Positions 1-6,707 of a stretch of DNA of 6,768 bases are shown piece by piece. The stretch comes from Anaerolineae bacterium (GTDB lineage Bacteria > Chloroflexota > Anaerolineae > Anaerolineales > Villigracilaceae). The stretch lies in NCBI GenBank assembly GCA_003694975.1, contig RFJH01000173.1, positions 1 through 6,768 of the forward strand. Direction: 5' to 3'. A program made the position numbers and the translations under genes. The notes beneath the pieces are model-generated. The model saw only the letters and a program-made list of their open reading frames with translations. It made no database searches and was not told the origin of the DNA. Position 1 is the first letter of the stretch. Each line of letters opens with the position of its first letter.

Positions 1-115
1 ACATCTCCAGGCGGGAGTCGCCCGGTGTGCGGGCGATGACCTCGTCGAGAAACGACAGGTCTTCGCTTGTTTTGGGGATGACTTGGGGTGGGTCAAGCAC
101 GGTGGAATTGCTCAT
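1..115 (-). CDS. Partial N-terminus, possible HdrC-like iron-sulfur protein
   Basis: The first 38 codons of a leftward gene run off the left edge. The start is the ATG read from 115, preceded on the minus strand by an AGAGAGG ribosome-binding site about five bases upstream. The protein begins MSNSTVLDPPQ and continues through SFLDEVIARTPGDSRLEM. A short hydrophilic lead followed by a segment of the type F-x-x-E-V-x-x-x-T-G is usual just before the first CxxCxxC cluster of heterodisulfide reductase subunit C-like or GlpC-like 4Fe-4S proteins. The cysteines themselves would lie outside the window, so the family is a guess by resemblance. If correct, the product would pass electrons between a flavoprotein or quinone module and a soluble partner. 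It is divergent from the mutase gene and shares its regulatory region. The reading frame and start are much firmer than the function. Confidence 0.45.
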   Translation of the reverse strand, partial: MSNSTVLDPPQVIPKTSEDLSFLDEVIARTPGDSRLEM

Positions 116-159
116 GGTGTCCTCTCTGCCTCGAACGAGTGAAACCCGGAAACGACCCA

Positions 160-185
160 ATGAAGGGCAAGGGGTTGCCCTTCAT
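160..185 (-). promoter_or_regulatory. Perfect 11-bp hairpin in leader of the leftward gene
   Basis: ATGAAGGGCAA (160-170) and TTGCCCTTCAT (175-185) are perfect inverted complements around a four-base GGGG loop (CCCC when read leftward). The hairpin ends 44 bases upstream of the leftward start codon. No T-tract follows on either strand, so it is not a normal intrinsic terminator. A weak minus-strand -10 candidate, TACTAT (188-193), would start transcription near 181-186, placing the hairpin at the very 5' end of the mRNA. There it could stabilise the transcript or bind a regulator. The structure is seen directly; its role is inferred. Confidence 0.6.
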
Positions 186-219
186 CTATAGTATGTGCAC
201 GTTTTCTACGGGAACGATA

Positions 220-276
220 GTGCGGGTTATCACGCCTTTTTTGTGATAAATGTCACTAGATAGTGTTTTTTATCAC
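220..276. promoter_or_regulatory. Three CRP/FNR-family-like binding dyads
   Basis: Three GTG-N8-CAC dyads lie in a row at 220-233, 243-256 and 263-276. Compared with the CRP-type consensus TGTGA-N6-TCACA, the middle one (GTGATAAATGTCAC plus flanks, 242-257) matches 9 of 10 positions, the right one (262-277) 8 of 10 and the left one 7 of 10. The middle and right sites together form a 34-base nested palindrome (243-276) with arms GTGATAAA/TTTATCAC and inner arms CACTA/TAGTG. TTATCAC (227-233) and GTGATAA (243-249) also pair. They lie between divergent genes and about 57, 77 and 100 bases upstream of the predicted rightward start, so they may serve both directions. The regulator cannot be named from sequence. 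Confidence 0.6.
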
Positions 277-281
277 AACAC

Positions 282-297
282 ATTTGTCTGTACAAAT
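282..297. promoter_or_regulatory. Dyad ATTTGT-N4-ACAAAT over the -35 region
   Basis: A perfect 6-4-6 inverted repeat (ATTTGTCTGTACAAAT) covers the place where a -35 box would sit (291-296) for the TATAAT at 314-319. It differs in sequence from the GTG-N8-CAC sites, so it may bind a second protein. Its position would suit a repressor, or an activator replacing the missing -35 contact. No operator family is assigned. Confidence 0.4.
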
Positions 298-310
298 ATG
301 TTTTCCGCAA

Positions 311-319
311 TGGTATAAT
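311..319 (+). promoter_or_regulatory. Extended -10 promoter for the mutase operon
   Basis: TGG-TATAAT is a perfect extended -10 (TGnTATAAT). The hexamer 17 bases upstream, TACAAA (291-296), is a poor -35 box. An extended -10 with a weak -35 and dyads upstream is the usual layout of an activator-dependent sigma-70 promoter. The predicted start of transcription is near A326, leaving a leader of about 157 bases. Confidence 0.6.
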
Positions 320-325
320 TTCGTC

Positions 326-482
326 ATCGCCCGTAGATAGACGATCTGCGTCCATCCTTTTTGCGCTTCGTCCTATCTCGATGAAGGGTGATGCCCCTGT
401 TTGTCTGTAAGCGTTTCTAGGAAGGTTCTGTGACCCTGCTGACCGGAACCCCCGCGAGAGTGGGTGTGTGTGAGGTGACCCC
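326..482 (+). other. Long structured 5' leader of the mutase operon
   Basis: About 157 untranslated bases separate the predicted transcription start from the ATG at 483. Two stems are visible: AGATAGACG (335-343) with CGTCCTATCT (369-378), with one bulged C, and GGTTC (424-428) with GAACC (446-450). ATGAAGGG at 381-388 also occurs in the hairpin at 160-167. Because the first gene binds B12, I looked for a cobalamin riboswitch, but recognised no B12 box or its usual junction. The ribosome-binding site GAGGTGA (472-478) lies 4 bases before the ATG. No small gene is convincing here. Confidence 0.35.
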
Positions 483-2132
483 ATGAAGACGGTGATTGCC
501 GGCGCTCTGGGCGAGTGTGTCCATGTAGCAGGCGTATCGAGATTTCTGCGTCTGGCCGAACGGGCAGGCTGGCGGACGGTGTTCCTCGGGCCGGCGGTGC
601 CCGTTGAGAAGGTATTGGAAGCGGCGCGTCGGGTGTTGGAAGAGGCCGGGGAGGGGGATGAGGTCCTGGTCGGAGTCTCGTACCGCCTGACTCCGGAGAC
701 GGGAGAACGCCTGTTAGGGCAATTTGCAGAGGAGGCCGCCGACCTTCATGAGGCAGGCGTCCGGTTTGCTTTTGGCGGTACGCCCCCTGTTGCGGAGCGA
801 GCGGCGCGCCTGGGGTTTTTTGAGCGCGTCTTCGATGGCTCCGAAACGGCAGATGAGGTGCTGGCTTATTTGAAAGGGCAGGCCGTTCAGCCGACGGAGG
901 CCGATTTCCCCCAGACGACGATTGAACGCATCCGTTGGAAGTCGCCTTATCCCATCCTGCGCCATCACTTTGGCCTGCCGACCATGGAGGCCACGCTGGC
1001 GGGGATCGAAAAGATCGCCGAGGCGGGCGCGCTGGATGTGATTTCTTTGGGCATTGACCAGGACGCGCAGGAGAACTTTTTCCATCCGGAGCGACAGGAC
1101 CCGCGTCGGCGCGGGGCGGGCGGTGTGCCGGTGCGCAGCGCGGACGATTATCGCGCCCTTTATCGCGCCACGCGGCGCGGCAATTATCCTCTCCTGCGCA
1201 CGTATTCCGGCACGGACGATTTCATTCGCCTGGCCGAGATGTATGTGGAGACGATTCACATCGCCTGGTGCGCCATCCCGATTTTCTGGTTCAACCGCAT
1301 GGATGGGCGCGGCCCCTGGGACCTGGAAGGTTCCATCCGCGAGCATCAGAAGGTGATGGCGTGGTATGGGGAGCGGGGGATTCCGGTCGAGTTGAATGAG
1401 CCGCACCACTGGGGGATGCGCGATGCGCCGGATGTGATTTACGTCGTCTCGGCCTTTCTCTCCGCCTACAACGCGCGCGCTTTCGGCGTGAAGGACTATA
1501 TCGCGCAGTTGATGTTCAACAGTCCGGCCGGCCTCTCGGATAAGATGGACCTGGCGAAGATGCTCGCCATCCTGGAGTTGATCGAGCCGCTCGCCGGGCC
1601 CGATTTCCGCATCTGGCGGCAGACGCGTACCGGTTTGCTCAGTTATCCGGTGGAGGAGAACGCCGCTCGCGCCCATCTGGCGACGAGCATCTACCTGCAA
1701 ATGGCGCTACGACCTCACATCGTGCACATCGTCGGGCACACGGAGGCACATCACGCGGCGACGGCGGAGGACGTGATCACGGCCTCGCGCATGGCGCGCC
1801 GGGCAATCGAAAACGCGATGGGGCAACCGGACATGACCCGCGACGAGATGGTACAGGAACGTAAGGAGGAACTCGTGCGCGAGGCGCGCCTCACCCTGGA
1901 TGCAATCCGCTCCCTGGCCGCTCCGGGCGTTCCGGACCCCTGGGTTGATCCCGCGACCCTGACGCGAGCGGTCGCCCTGGGCGTGTTGGACGCGCCCCAG
2001 TTGCGCAACAATCCCTACGCGCCGGGGAAGATTGTCACCCGTATTGACGAGCGCGGCGCGTGTGTGGCGGTTGACCCGCAGAGCGGGCGTCCGTTGAGCG
2101 AGGCGGAACGGTTGAGGGGGGTGGTTGGTTAG
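483..2132 (+). CDS. Fused B12-dependent mutase, glutamate mutase (methylaspartate mutase) epsilon-like
   Basis: A 549-residue coenzyme-B12 enzyme predicted to rearrange a carbon skeleton in the cytoplasm. Residues 1-132 form a cobalamin-binding Rossmann-like domain. The His motif reads CVHVAG (12-17), so His14 is in the cobalt-ligand position, but the usual Asp of DxHxxG is Cys12. Ser66 in VSYRLT and the FGGTPP turn (97-102) match the later B12-fold motifs. Residues about 150-445 fit the glutamate mutase epsilon barrel, with RTYSGTDDF (239-247), WDLEGSIREHQKV (279-291), ELNEPHHWGMRDA (303-315) and GHTEAHHA (418-425). The tail after 490 (ALGVLDAP, NPYAPGKI) resembles the epsilon C-terminus. 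Known glutamate mutase keeps the B12 domain (MutS, sigma) on a separate chain; here it is N-terminal on the same chain. The substrate is unknown. It is first in the operon and has a clear ribosome-binding site. Confidence 0.8.
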   Translation: MKTVIAGALGECVHVAGVSRFLRLAERAGWRTVFLGPAVPVEKVLEAARRVLEEAGEGDEVLVGVSYRLTPETGERLLGQFAEEAADLHEAGVRFAFGGTPPVAERAARLGFFERVFDGSETADEVLAYLKGQAVQPTEADFPQTTIERIRWKSPYPILRHHFGLPTMEATLAGIEKIAEAGALDVISLGIDQDAQENFFHPERQDPRRRGAGGVPVRSADDYRALYRATRRGNYPLLRTYSGTDDFIRLAEMYVETIHIAWCAIPIFWFNRMDGRGPWDLEGSIREHQKVMAWYGERGIPVELNEPHHWGMRDAPDVIYVVSAFLSAYNARAFGVKDYIAQLMFNSPAGLSDKMDLAKMLAILELIEPLAGPDFRIWRQTRTGLLSYPVEENAARAHLATSIYLQMALRPHIVHIVGHTEAHHAATAEDVITASRMARRAIENAMGQPDMTRDEMVQERKEELVREARLTLDAIRSLAAPGVPDPWVDPATLTRAVALGVLDAPQLRNNPYAPGKIVTRIDERGACVAVDPQSGRPLSEAERLRGVVG

Positions 2133-2145
2133 GAACTTCTGTGTC

Positions 2146-2156
2146 AAAGGAGGAGG
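2146..2156 (+). promoter_or_regulatory. Strong Shine-Dalgarno that fixes the dehydrogenase start
   Basis: AAAGGAGGAGG contains a full AAGGAGG (2147-2153), 8 bases before the ATG at 2162. An in-frame GTG at 2141 would place this site inside the coding sequence and has no good site of its own, so ATG 2162 is preferred. Confidence 0.85.
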
Positions 2157-2161
2157 AAAAA

Positions 2162-3274
2162 ATGACTTCTGTCACGCGGTATACCGTGATCGGCGCCGGC
2201 CATGGTGGAAAGGCCATGGCAGCACATATGGCGTTGATGGGCCTGGATGTGACGTTGTATAACCGCACGCCGGAGAACGTGGCCGGGATCAAACGGCGCG
2301 GCGGTATCGAGTTGGAGAGTTACGCCGATGGGCCGCACGGATTTGGCAAATTGCGCCTTGTCACTTCGGATATGGGCGAGGCATTGGCGGCCGCGGACGT
2401 GATTATGGTCGTTGTCCCCTCTACGGCGCATGCTTCCATCGCCCGCAAGGCTGCGCCCCACCTGCGCGATGGACAGATCGTGGTCTTGCATCCCGGTCGC
2501 ACCGGCGGAGCGATTGAGTTTCGCAAAGTGATTCGGGATGAAGGTTGCCGGGCGAACGTCATCGTTGCCGAGACGGAGACGTTCATCTACGCCAGCCGGT
2601 CGGAGGGGCCGGCGCAGGCGCGTATTTTCCGCATCAAGGATGCTGTTCCTCTGGCGGCGCTCCCCGCAACGGACACCCCGCGCGTGCTGGATGTGCTGCG
2701 CGAGGCGTATCCACAGTATATTGACGGCGTGGATGTGCTGCATACGGGGCTAAACAACATGGGCGCTATTTTCCACCCCGCCCTAACTCTGTTGAACGCA
2801 GGATGGATCGAGGCCACGCATGGGGATTATCAGTTTTATATTGACGGCGTGACGCCTTCCGTGGCGCGCGTCCTGGAAGTGCTCGACCGTGAGCGCGTCA
2901 CGGTCGCTTCGGCGATTGGCATCCGCGCCCGCACCGCGTTGGAATGGCTGAAACTGGCCTACGATGCCACCGGGGAGAATCTCTACGATGCGATCCATAA
3001 TCAGCAAGGCTACTACGGTATCAAAGCGCCTCCCTCCTTGAATCATCGCTATATCTTTGAGGACGTGCCGATGAGCCTTGTGCCGATCGCAGCCCTGGGG
3101 AGGCGTTACGGTGTCTCCGTGCGCGCCATGGAGAGCATTATTCGCCTCGCAAGTATCGTCCATCGCACGGACTATTGGCGTCGTGGGCGTACCCTGGACA
3201 AATTGGGCATCGAAGAGTTCAGCGTCAGTGAGTTGACACACTTTGTGCGCGAGGGAGCGGTGTTGGTCGGGTAA
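2162..3274 (+). CDS. NAD(P)-dependent opine (octopine/nopaline) dehydrogenase-family protein
   Basis: A 370-residue predicted cytoplasmic oxidoreductase. Known members reversibly join an amino acid and a 2-oxo acid by reductive condensation with NAD(P)H; many bacterial homologues have no known substrate. Residues 1-165 are a Rossmann domain opening with VIGAGHGG (GxGxxG at 11-16), followed by MVVVPSTAH (82-90) and LHPGRTGG (109-116). The helical opine dehydrogenase domain follows. His205 in NNMGAIFHPA (198-207), Arg296 in NHRYIFEDVP and Asp301 are spaced like the His/Arg/Asp set recalled from scallop octopine dehydrogenase (His212, Arg324, Asp329), so the enzyme looks active. The start is set by the strong ribosome-binding site. 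The gene begins 29 bases after the mutase stop, so the two are almost surely co-transcribed and may act on one pathway. Substrate and direction cannot be read from sequence. Confidence 0.85.
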   Translation: MTSVTRYTVIGAGHGGKAMAAHMALMGLDVTLYNRTPENVAGIKRRGGIELESYADGPHGFGKLRLVTSDMGEALAAADVIMVVVPSTAHASIARKAAPHLRDGQIVVLHPGRTGGAIEFRKVIRDEGCRANVIVAETETFIYASRSEGPAQARIFRIKDAVPLAALPATDTPRVLDVLREAYPQYIDGVDVLHTGLNNMGAIFHPALTLLNAGWIEATHGDYQFYIDGVTPSVARVLEVLDRERVTVASAIGIRARTALEWLKLAYDATGENLYDAIHNQQGYYGIKAPPSLNHRYIFEDVPMSLVPIAALGRRYGVSVRAMESIIRLASIVHRTDYWRRGRTLDKLGIEEFSVSELTHFVREGAVLVG

Positions 3275-3359
3275 AATAGCACCCTAACGTGCAGGACGCG
3301 ATGTGACGGGCGACGCGGGTCCTCTCGAAACAATATCAAATTCTTTTCAGGAGTGTGTT

Positions 3360-4385
3360 ATGAATTTCGCCATGTGGCGTAAGGCCTTAGAGGTTATCCC
3401 GGCGGTCTCCAAAGAGGAGTGGGACCGCCTGGACGTGATCTCGCGCTGGTTGATTGCCTCGCGCGCGGCGGTGCTGGTCATGACGTTCCTCTCTGCCGCG
3501 CTGGCGGGTCTCTTCGCCTGGCGCGACCATGCTTTTCATGTTGTCCCCTGGCTGGTCCTGGTTTTTGGCCTGCTGATGGCGCACGCCGCGAACAACCTCT
3601 TCAACGATTTCACCGATTACGTGCGCGGCGTGGACGAGGACAACTACTTCCGCACCATGTACGGGCCGCAACCGGTCGCTCATGGACTGATGACGCGGCG
3701 TGAACACCTGACGTACTTCGCCGTGACCGGCCTCCTGGCGCTCGCGGCAGGCCTTTATCTGATGTGGTACCGCCACTTCGAGCCGACGGCCTGGCTCTTG
3801 CTCGCCCTGGGCGCTTTCTTTGTCCTCTTCTACACCTGGCCGCTGAAGTACATCGCCCTGGGCGAGGTGGCCGTGCTGCTTGTCTGGGGGCCGCTGATGA
3901 TCGGCGGAGGCTATTATGTCATCACCGGTCACTGGGATTGGATGGTGGCCTTTGCCAGCCTGCCCTATGTCCTGGGAGTCACGACGGTGATTTTCGGCAA
4001 GCACATTGACAAGTATCTGGTTGACAAAGAGAAAGGCATCCATACCCTGCCGGTGCTGATCGGCGAGAAAGCCTCTCGCTATGTAGTCTTGGCGATGATG
4101 GTCGCTTCTTACCTGCTGACGTTTGTCCTGATCGCCGTCCGCTTCTTTACACCGGTGATGGCTCTCGTGCTGTTTGCCCTCCCCACGTTGCGACAGGTCT
4201 TCCCGCGCTTCCTGGAGCCGAAGCCCGCCGAACGCCCGGCCGATTTCCCAGAGGGACAGGGCGGCTGGCCGCTCTACTTCGCGCCGTTGGCCTTCTGGAA
4301 CAACCGCTCTTTTGGGGCGCTTTTCGTGCTGGGATTGATCCTGGATGTCCTCCTGCGTGTGTTCGTGCCGGGGTTCTGGGTGTAG
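3360..4385 (+). CDS. UbiA-family membrane prenyltransferase
   Basis: A 341-residue integral membrane protein predicted to transfer an isoprenoid chain from a polyprenyl diphosphate to an acceptor, such as an aromatic ring in quinone synthesis. The first UbiA motif is NDFTDYVRGVD (82-92), which binds diphosphate through Mg2+. The second is in HIDKYLVDKEKGIHTLPVLIG (215-235), with Asp217 and Asp222. About eight or nine hydrophobic helices are visible, near 33-53, 60-80, 117-137, 143-160, 166-189, 195-212, 240-262, 263-279 and 315-337. A polar loop (284-306) precedes PLYFAPLAFWNNRSFG. ATG 3360 has AGGAG (3349-3353) six bases upstream; a GTG at 3303 would add 19 unlikely residues. MenA-like menaquinone synthesis is the most natural role, but the acceptor is not shown. 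It is 85 bases after the dehydrogenase, so it may be in the same transcript or separate. Confidence 0.85.
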   Translation: MNFAMWRKALEVIPAVSKEEWDRLDVISRWLIASRAAVLVMTFLSAALAGLFAWRDHAFHVVPWLVLVFGLLMAHAANNLFNDFTDYVRGVDEDNYFRTMYGPQPVAHGLMTRREHLTYFAVTGLLALAAGLYLMWYRHFEPTAWLLLALGAFFVLFYTWPLKYIALGEVAVLLVWGPLMIGGGYYVITGHWDWMVAFASLPYVLGVTTVIFGKHIDKYLVDKEKGIHTLPVLIGEKASRYVVLAMMVASYLLTFVLIAVRFFTPVMALVLFALPTLRQVFPRFLEPKPAERPADFPEGQGGWPLYFAPLAFWNNRSFGALFVLGLILDVLLRVFVPGFWV

Positions 4386-4390
4386 CGTTT

Positions 4391-4520
4391 CAGCGCGAGG
4401 TATCGCGTCGAGCGGAGGCCGAAGGCCGCAGTCGAGACGCCGCGCTTCGACTACGCCGCCTTGTGGCGGCTCCGCTCAGCGCGAGGTATCGCGTCGAGCG
4501 GAGACCGGGCCGCAGTCGAG
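4391..4520. repeat. Two-copy palindromic intergenic repeat with branched fold
   Basis: A 27-base sequence occurs exactly at 4391-4417 and 4477-4503. Each copy is followed by GGCCGCAGTCGAG (4424-4436 and 4508-4520), giving units of about 46 and 44 bases, 86 bases apart. Each copy holds CGCGA-GGTA-TCGCG (4480-4493 in copy 2). CTCCGCTC (4470-4477) can pair with GAGCGGAG of either copy (4410-4417 or 4496-4503). Between them lie hairpins GGCC-GAA-GGCC (4417-4427), AGTCGA/TCGACT (4430-4452) and GCCGCC-TTGT-GGCGGC (4455-4470). The style resembles REP/BIME-type dispersed repeats. Whether it recurs in the genome is not visible here. Confidence 0.75.
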
Positions 4521-4534
4521 GCGAAAACGTTAAA

Positions 4535-4561
4535 ATGCCCGACAGTCCACCTGTCGGGCAT
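4535..4561. terminator. Bidirectional intrinsic terminator between convergent operons
   Basis: ATGCCCGACAG (4535-4545) and CTGTCGGGCAT (4551-4561) form a perfect 11-bp, GC-rich stem with a five-base loop. On the minus strand it is followed by TTTAACGTTTT, a fair T-tract, so it should end the sucC-sucD transcript, whose last stop is at 4607. On the plus strand CGTTGTTCTTCT is a weaker T-rich tail that could stop the prenyltransferase transcript. Confidence 0.85.
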
Positions 4562-4606
4562 CGTTGTTCTTCTGGTTTGAGCCTCCTTGCGAGGCGCTGT
4601 GAGCGG

Positions 4607-5466
4607 TTATTTCAGAAGAGAGGGGATCTCCTCAGGGTGTTTGGCGACGCGTACACCGGCCTCTTCGAGGGCCTTGATCTTCTCGGCAGCGGTGCCCTCG
4701 CCGCCCTCGATGATTGCACCGGCGTGTCCCATGCGTTTGCCGGGAGGCGCGGTCTGTCCCGCGATGAAGGCGACCACCGGTTTCGTCATGCGGGAGGCGA
4801 TGAATGCGGCGGCCTTTTCCTCGTCCGTGCCGCCGATTTCGCCGATCAGGACGACTTTCTCGGTGTGTGGGTCTGCTTCGAACATTTCCAGGACGTCAAT
4901 GAAACTCGTCCCGTTGACCGGATCGCCGCCGATACCCACACAGGTGGTCGCACCCATCCCTTCTTGCTTGAGGGCGTAGAGCACCTCGTAGGTCAACGTG
5001 CCGGAGCGCGAGACCACGCCAACGTTGCCGGGGATGGCGATGTTGCCGGGGATGATACCTACCTTCGCTTCCCCAGGCGTAAGCAGGCCGGGGCAGTTCG
5101 GGCCTACCAGGCGGACGCCTTTCTGGTCCAGGTAGTTGCGTACCCGCATCATATCCTGGATGGGGATGCCTTCGGTGATGCACACGATGAGGGGGATGCC
5201 GGCGTCGGCAGCCTCGTACATCGCGTCGGGGGCGAAACGGGCCGGGACGAAGATGACCGAGGCGTTTGCGCCGGTCGCTTCAACAGCGATCTTGACCGAA
5301 TCGAAGACGGGGATTTTGCCGTCCAGCACCCACTCGCCGCCTTTGCCGGGGGTCACGCCGGCGACCACGTTGGTGCCGTAGGCGACCATCTGGGTGGTGT
5401 GGAAGAGACCTTCCTTGCCGGTGATGCCCTGGACGAGGAGGCGGGTGTTCTTGTCAACCAGGATGC

Positions 5467-5470
<4 letters not shown>
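4607..5470 (-). CDS. sucD: Succinyl-CoA synthetase (ADP/GDP-forming) alpha subunit
   Basis: A 287-residue cytoplasmic protein, the usual length for SucD. With SucC it interconverts succinyl-CoA plus NDP and phosphate with succinate plus CoA and NTP. The CoA-binding Rossmann domain shows QGITGKEG (14-21), GVTPGKGG (38-45) and ITEGIP (98-103). The ligase domain shows GPNCPG (123-128), SRSGTLTYE (154-162), GGDPVNGT (181-188) and GEIGG (210-214). The phosphorylated histidine is His249 in GHAGAI, so the key residue is present. Its ATG overlaps the sucC stop as ATGA (5467-5470), and a full AGGAGG (5477-5482) lies six bases upstream inside the end of sucC, so the two are translationally coupled. The bidirectional hairpin at 4535-4561 ends the unit. 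No irregularity is seen. Confidence 0.97.
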
Positions 5471-6609
<1,139 letters not shown>

Positions 6610-6659
6610 GTAGTTCTCCAGTAGCGAAGATTTGCCTGCCGACCGGGTAGGACGGCGCA

Positions 6660-6668
6660 ATTATACCA
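6660..6668 (-). promoter_or_regulatory. Extended -10 promoter for sucC-sucD
   Basis: Read leftward, TGG-TATAAT is a perfect extended -10, starting transcription near 6653 and giving a leader of about 44 bases. The -35 is poor: AGTGTG sits at the ideal 17-base spacing, while the more TTGACA-like GTGACA (6680-6685) is only 14 bases away. The core TGGTATAATT is identical to the mutase-operon promoter at 311-320. Confidence 0.65.
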
Positions 6669-6707
6669 CCGGCCTGTTTTGTCACACTGCGCGGGGATCT
6701 CGCCTCG

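Noticed and set aside
326..482. Cobalamin riboswitch in the mutase leader.
   Set aside because: No B12-box-like sequence or familiar junction layout could be recognised by eye; a covariance-model search would decide.
230..484. Minus-strand 84-codon frame in the divergent intergenic region.
   Set aside because: It overlaps the promoter, dyads and leader of the mutase operon, shows no known motif and has an unremarkable start context.
714..1700. Minus-strand open frame of 328 codons inside the mutase gene.
   Set aside because: Shadow of the mutase coding frame in GC-rich DNA, with no recognisable domain.
2141..2161. Upstream in-frame GTG start for the dehydrogenase.
   Set aside because: It would translate through the strong Shine-Dalgarno at 2146-2156; ATG 2162 is ideally spaced from it.
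2717..2851. Fifteen-base direct repeat (2717-2731 and 2837-2851) encoding YIDGV twice in the dehydrogenase.
   Set aside because: It is in-frame and short, and both sites fit the protein; probably chance codon choice, not a duplication.
3293..3323. Bulged hairpin AGGACGCG/CGCGGGTCCT between dehydrogenase and prenyltransferase.
   Set aside because: It has a weak stem with a two-base bulge and no T-tract, too little to call a terminator.
3303..3359. Upstream in-frame GTG start for the prenyltransferase.
   Set aside because: ATG 3360 has AGGAG at six-base spacing, and the extra 19 residues resemble no UbiA N-terminus.
4391..4503. CRISPR-like pair of 27-base repeats.
   Set aside because: There are only two copies, the repeat similarity extends with an indel beyond 27 bases, and the middle part is itself palindromic with the repeats rather than a spacer.
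4581..4595. GCCTC/GAGGC hairpin just after sucD as a terminator.
   Set aside because: It has a five-base stem with no T-tract on the minus strand; the perfect hairpin at 4535-4561 is far better.
6610..6660. Upstream in-frame TTG start for sucC.
   Set aside because: It lies in the -10 box, upstream of the predicted transcript start; MKLHEYQSK at 6609 is the conserved N-terminus.
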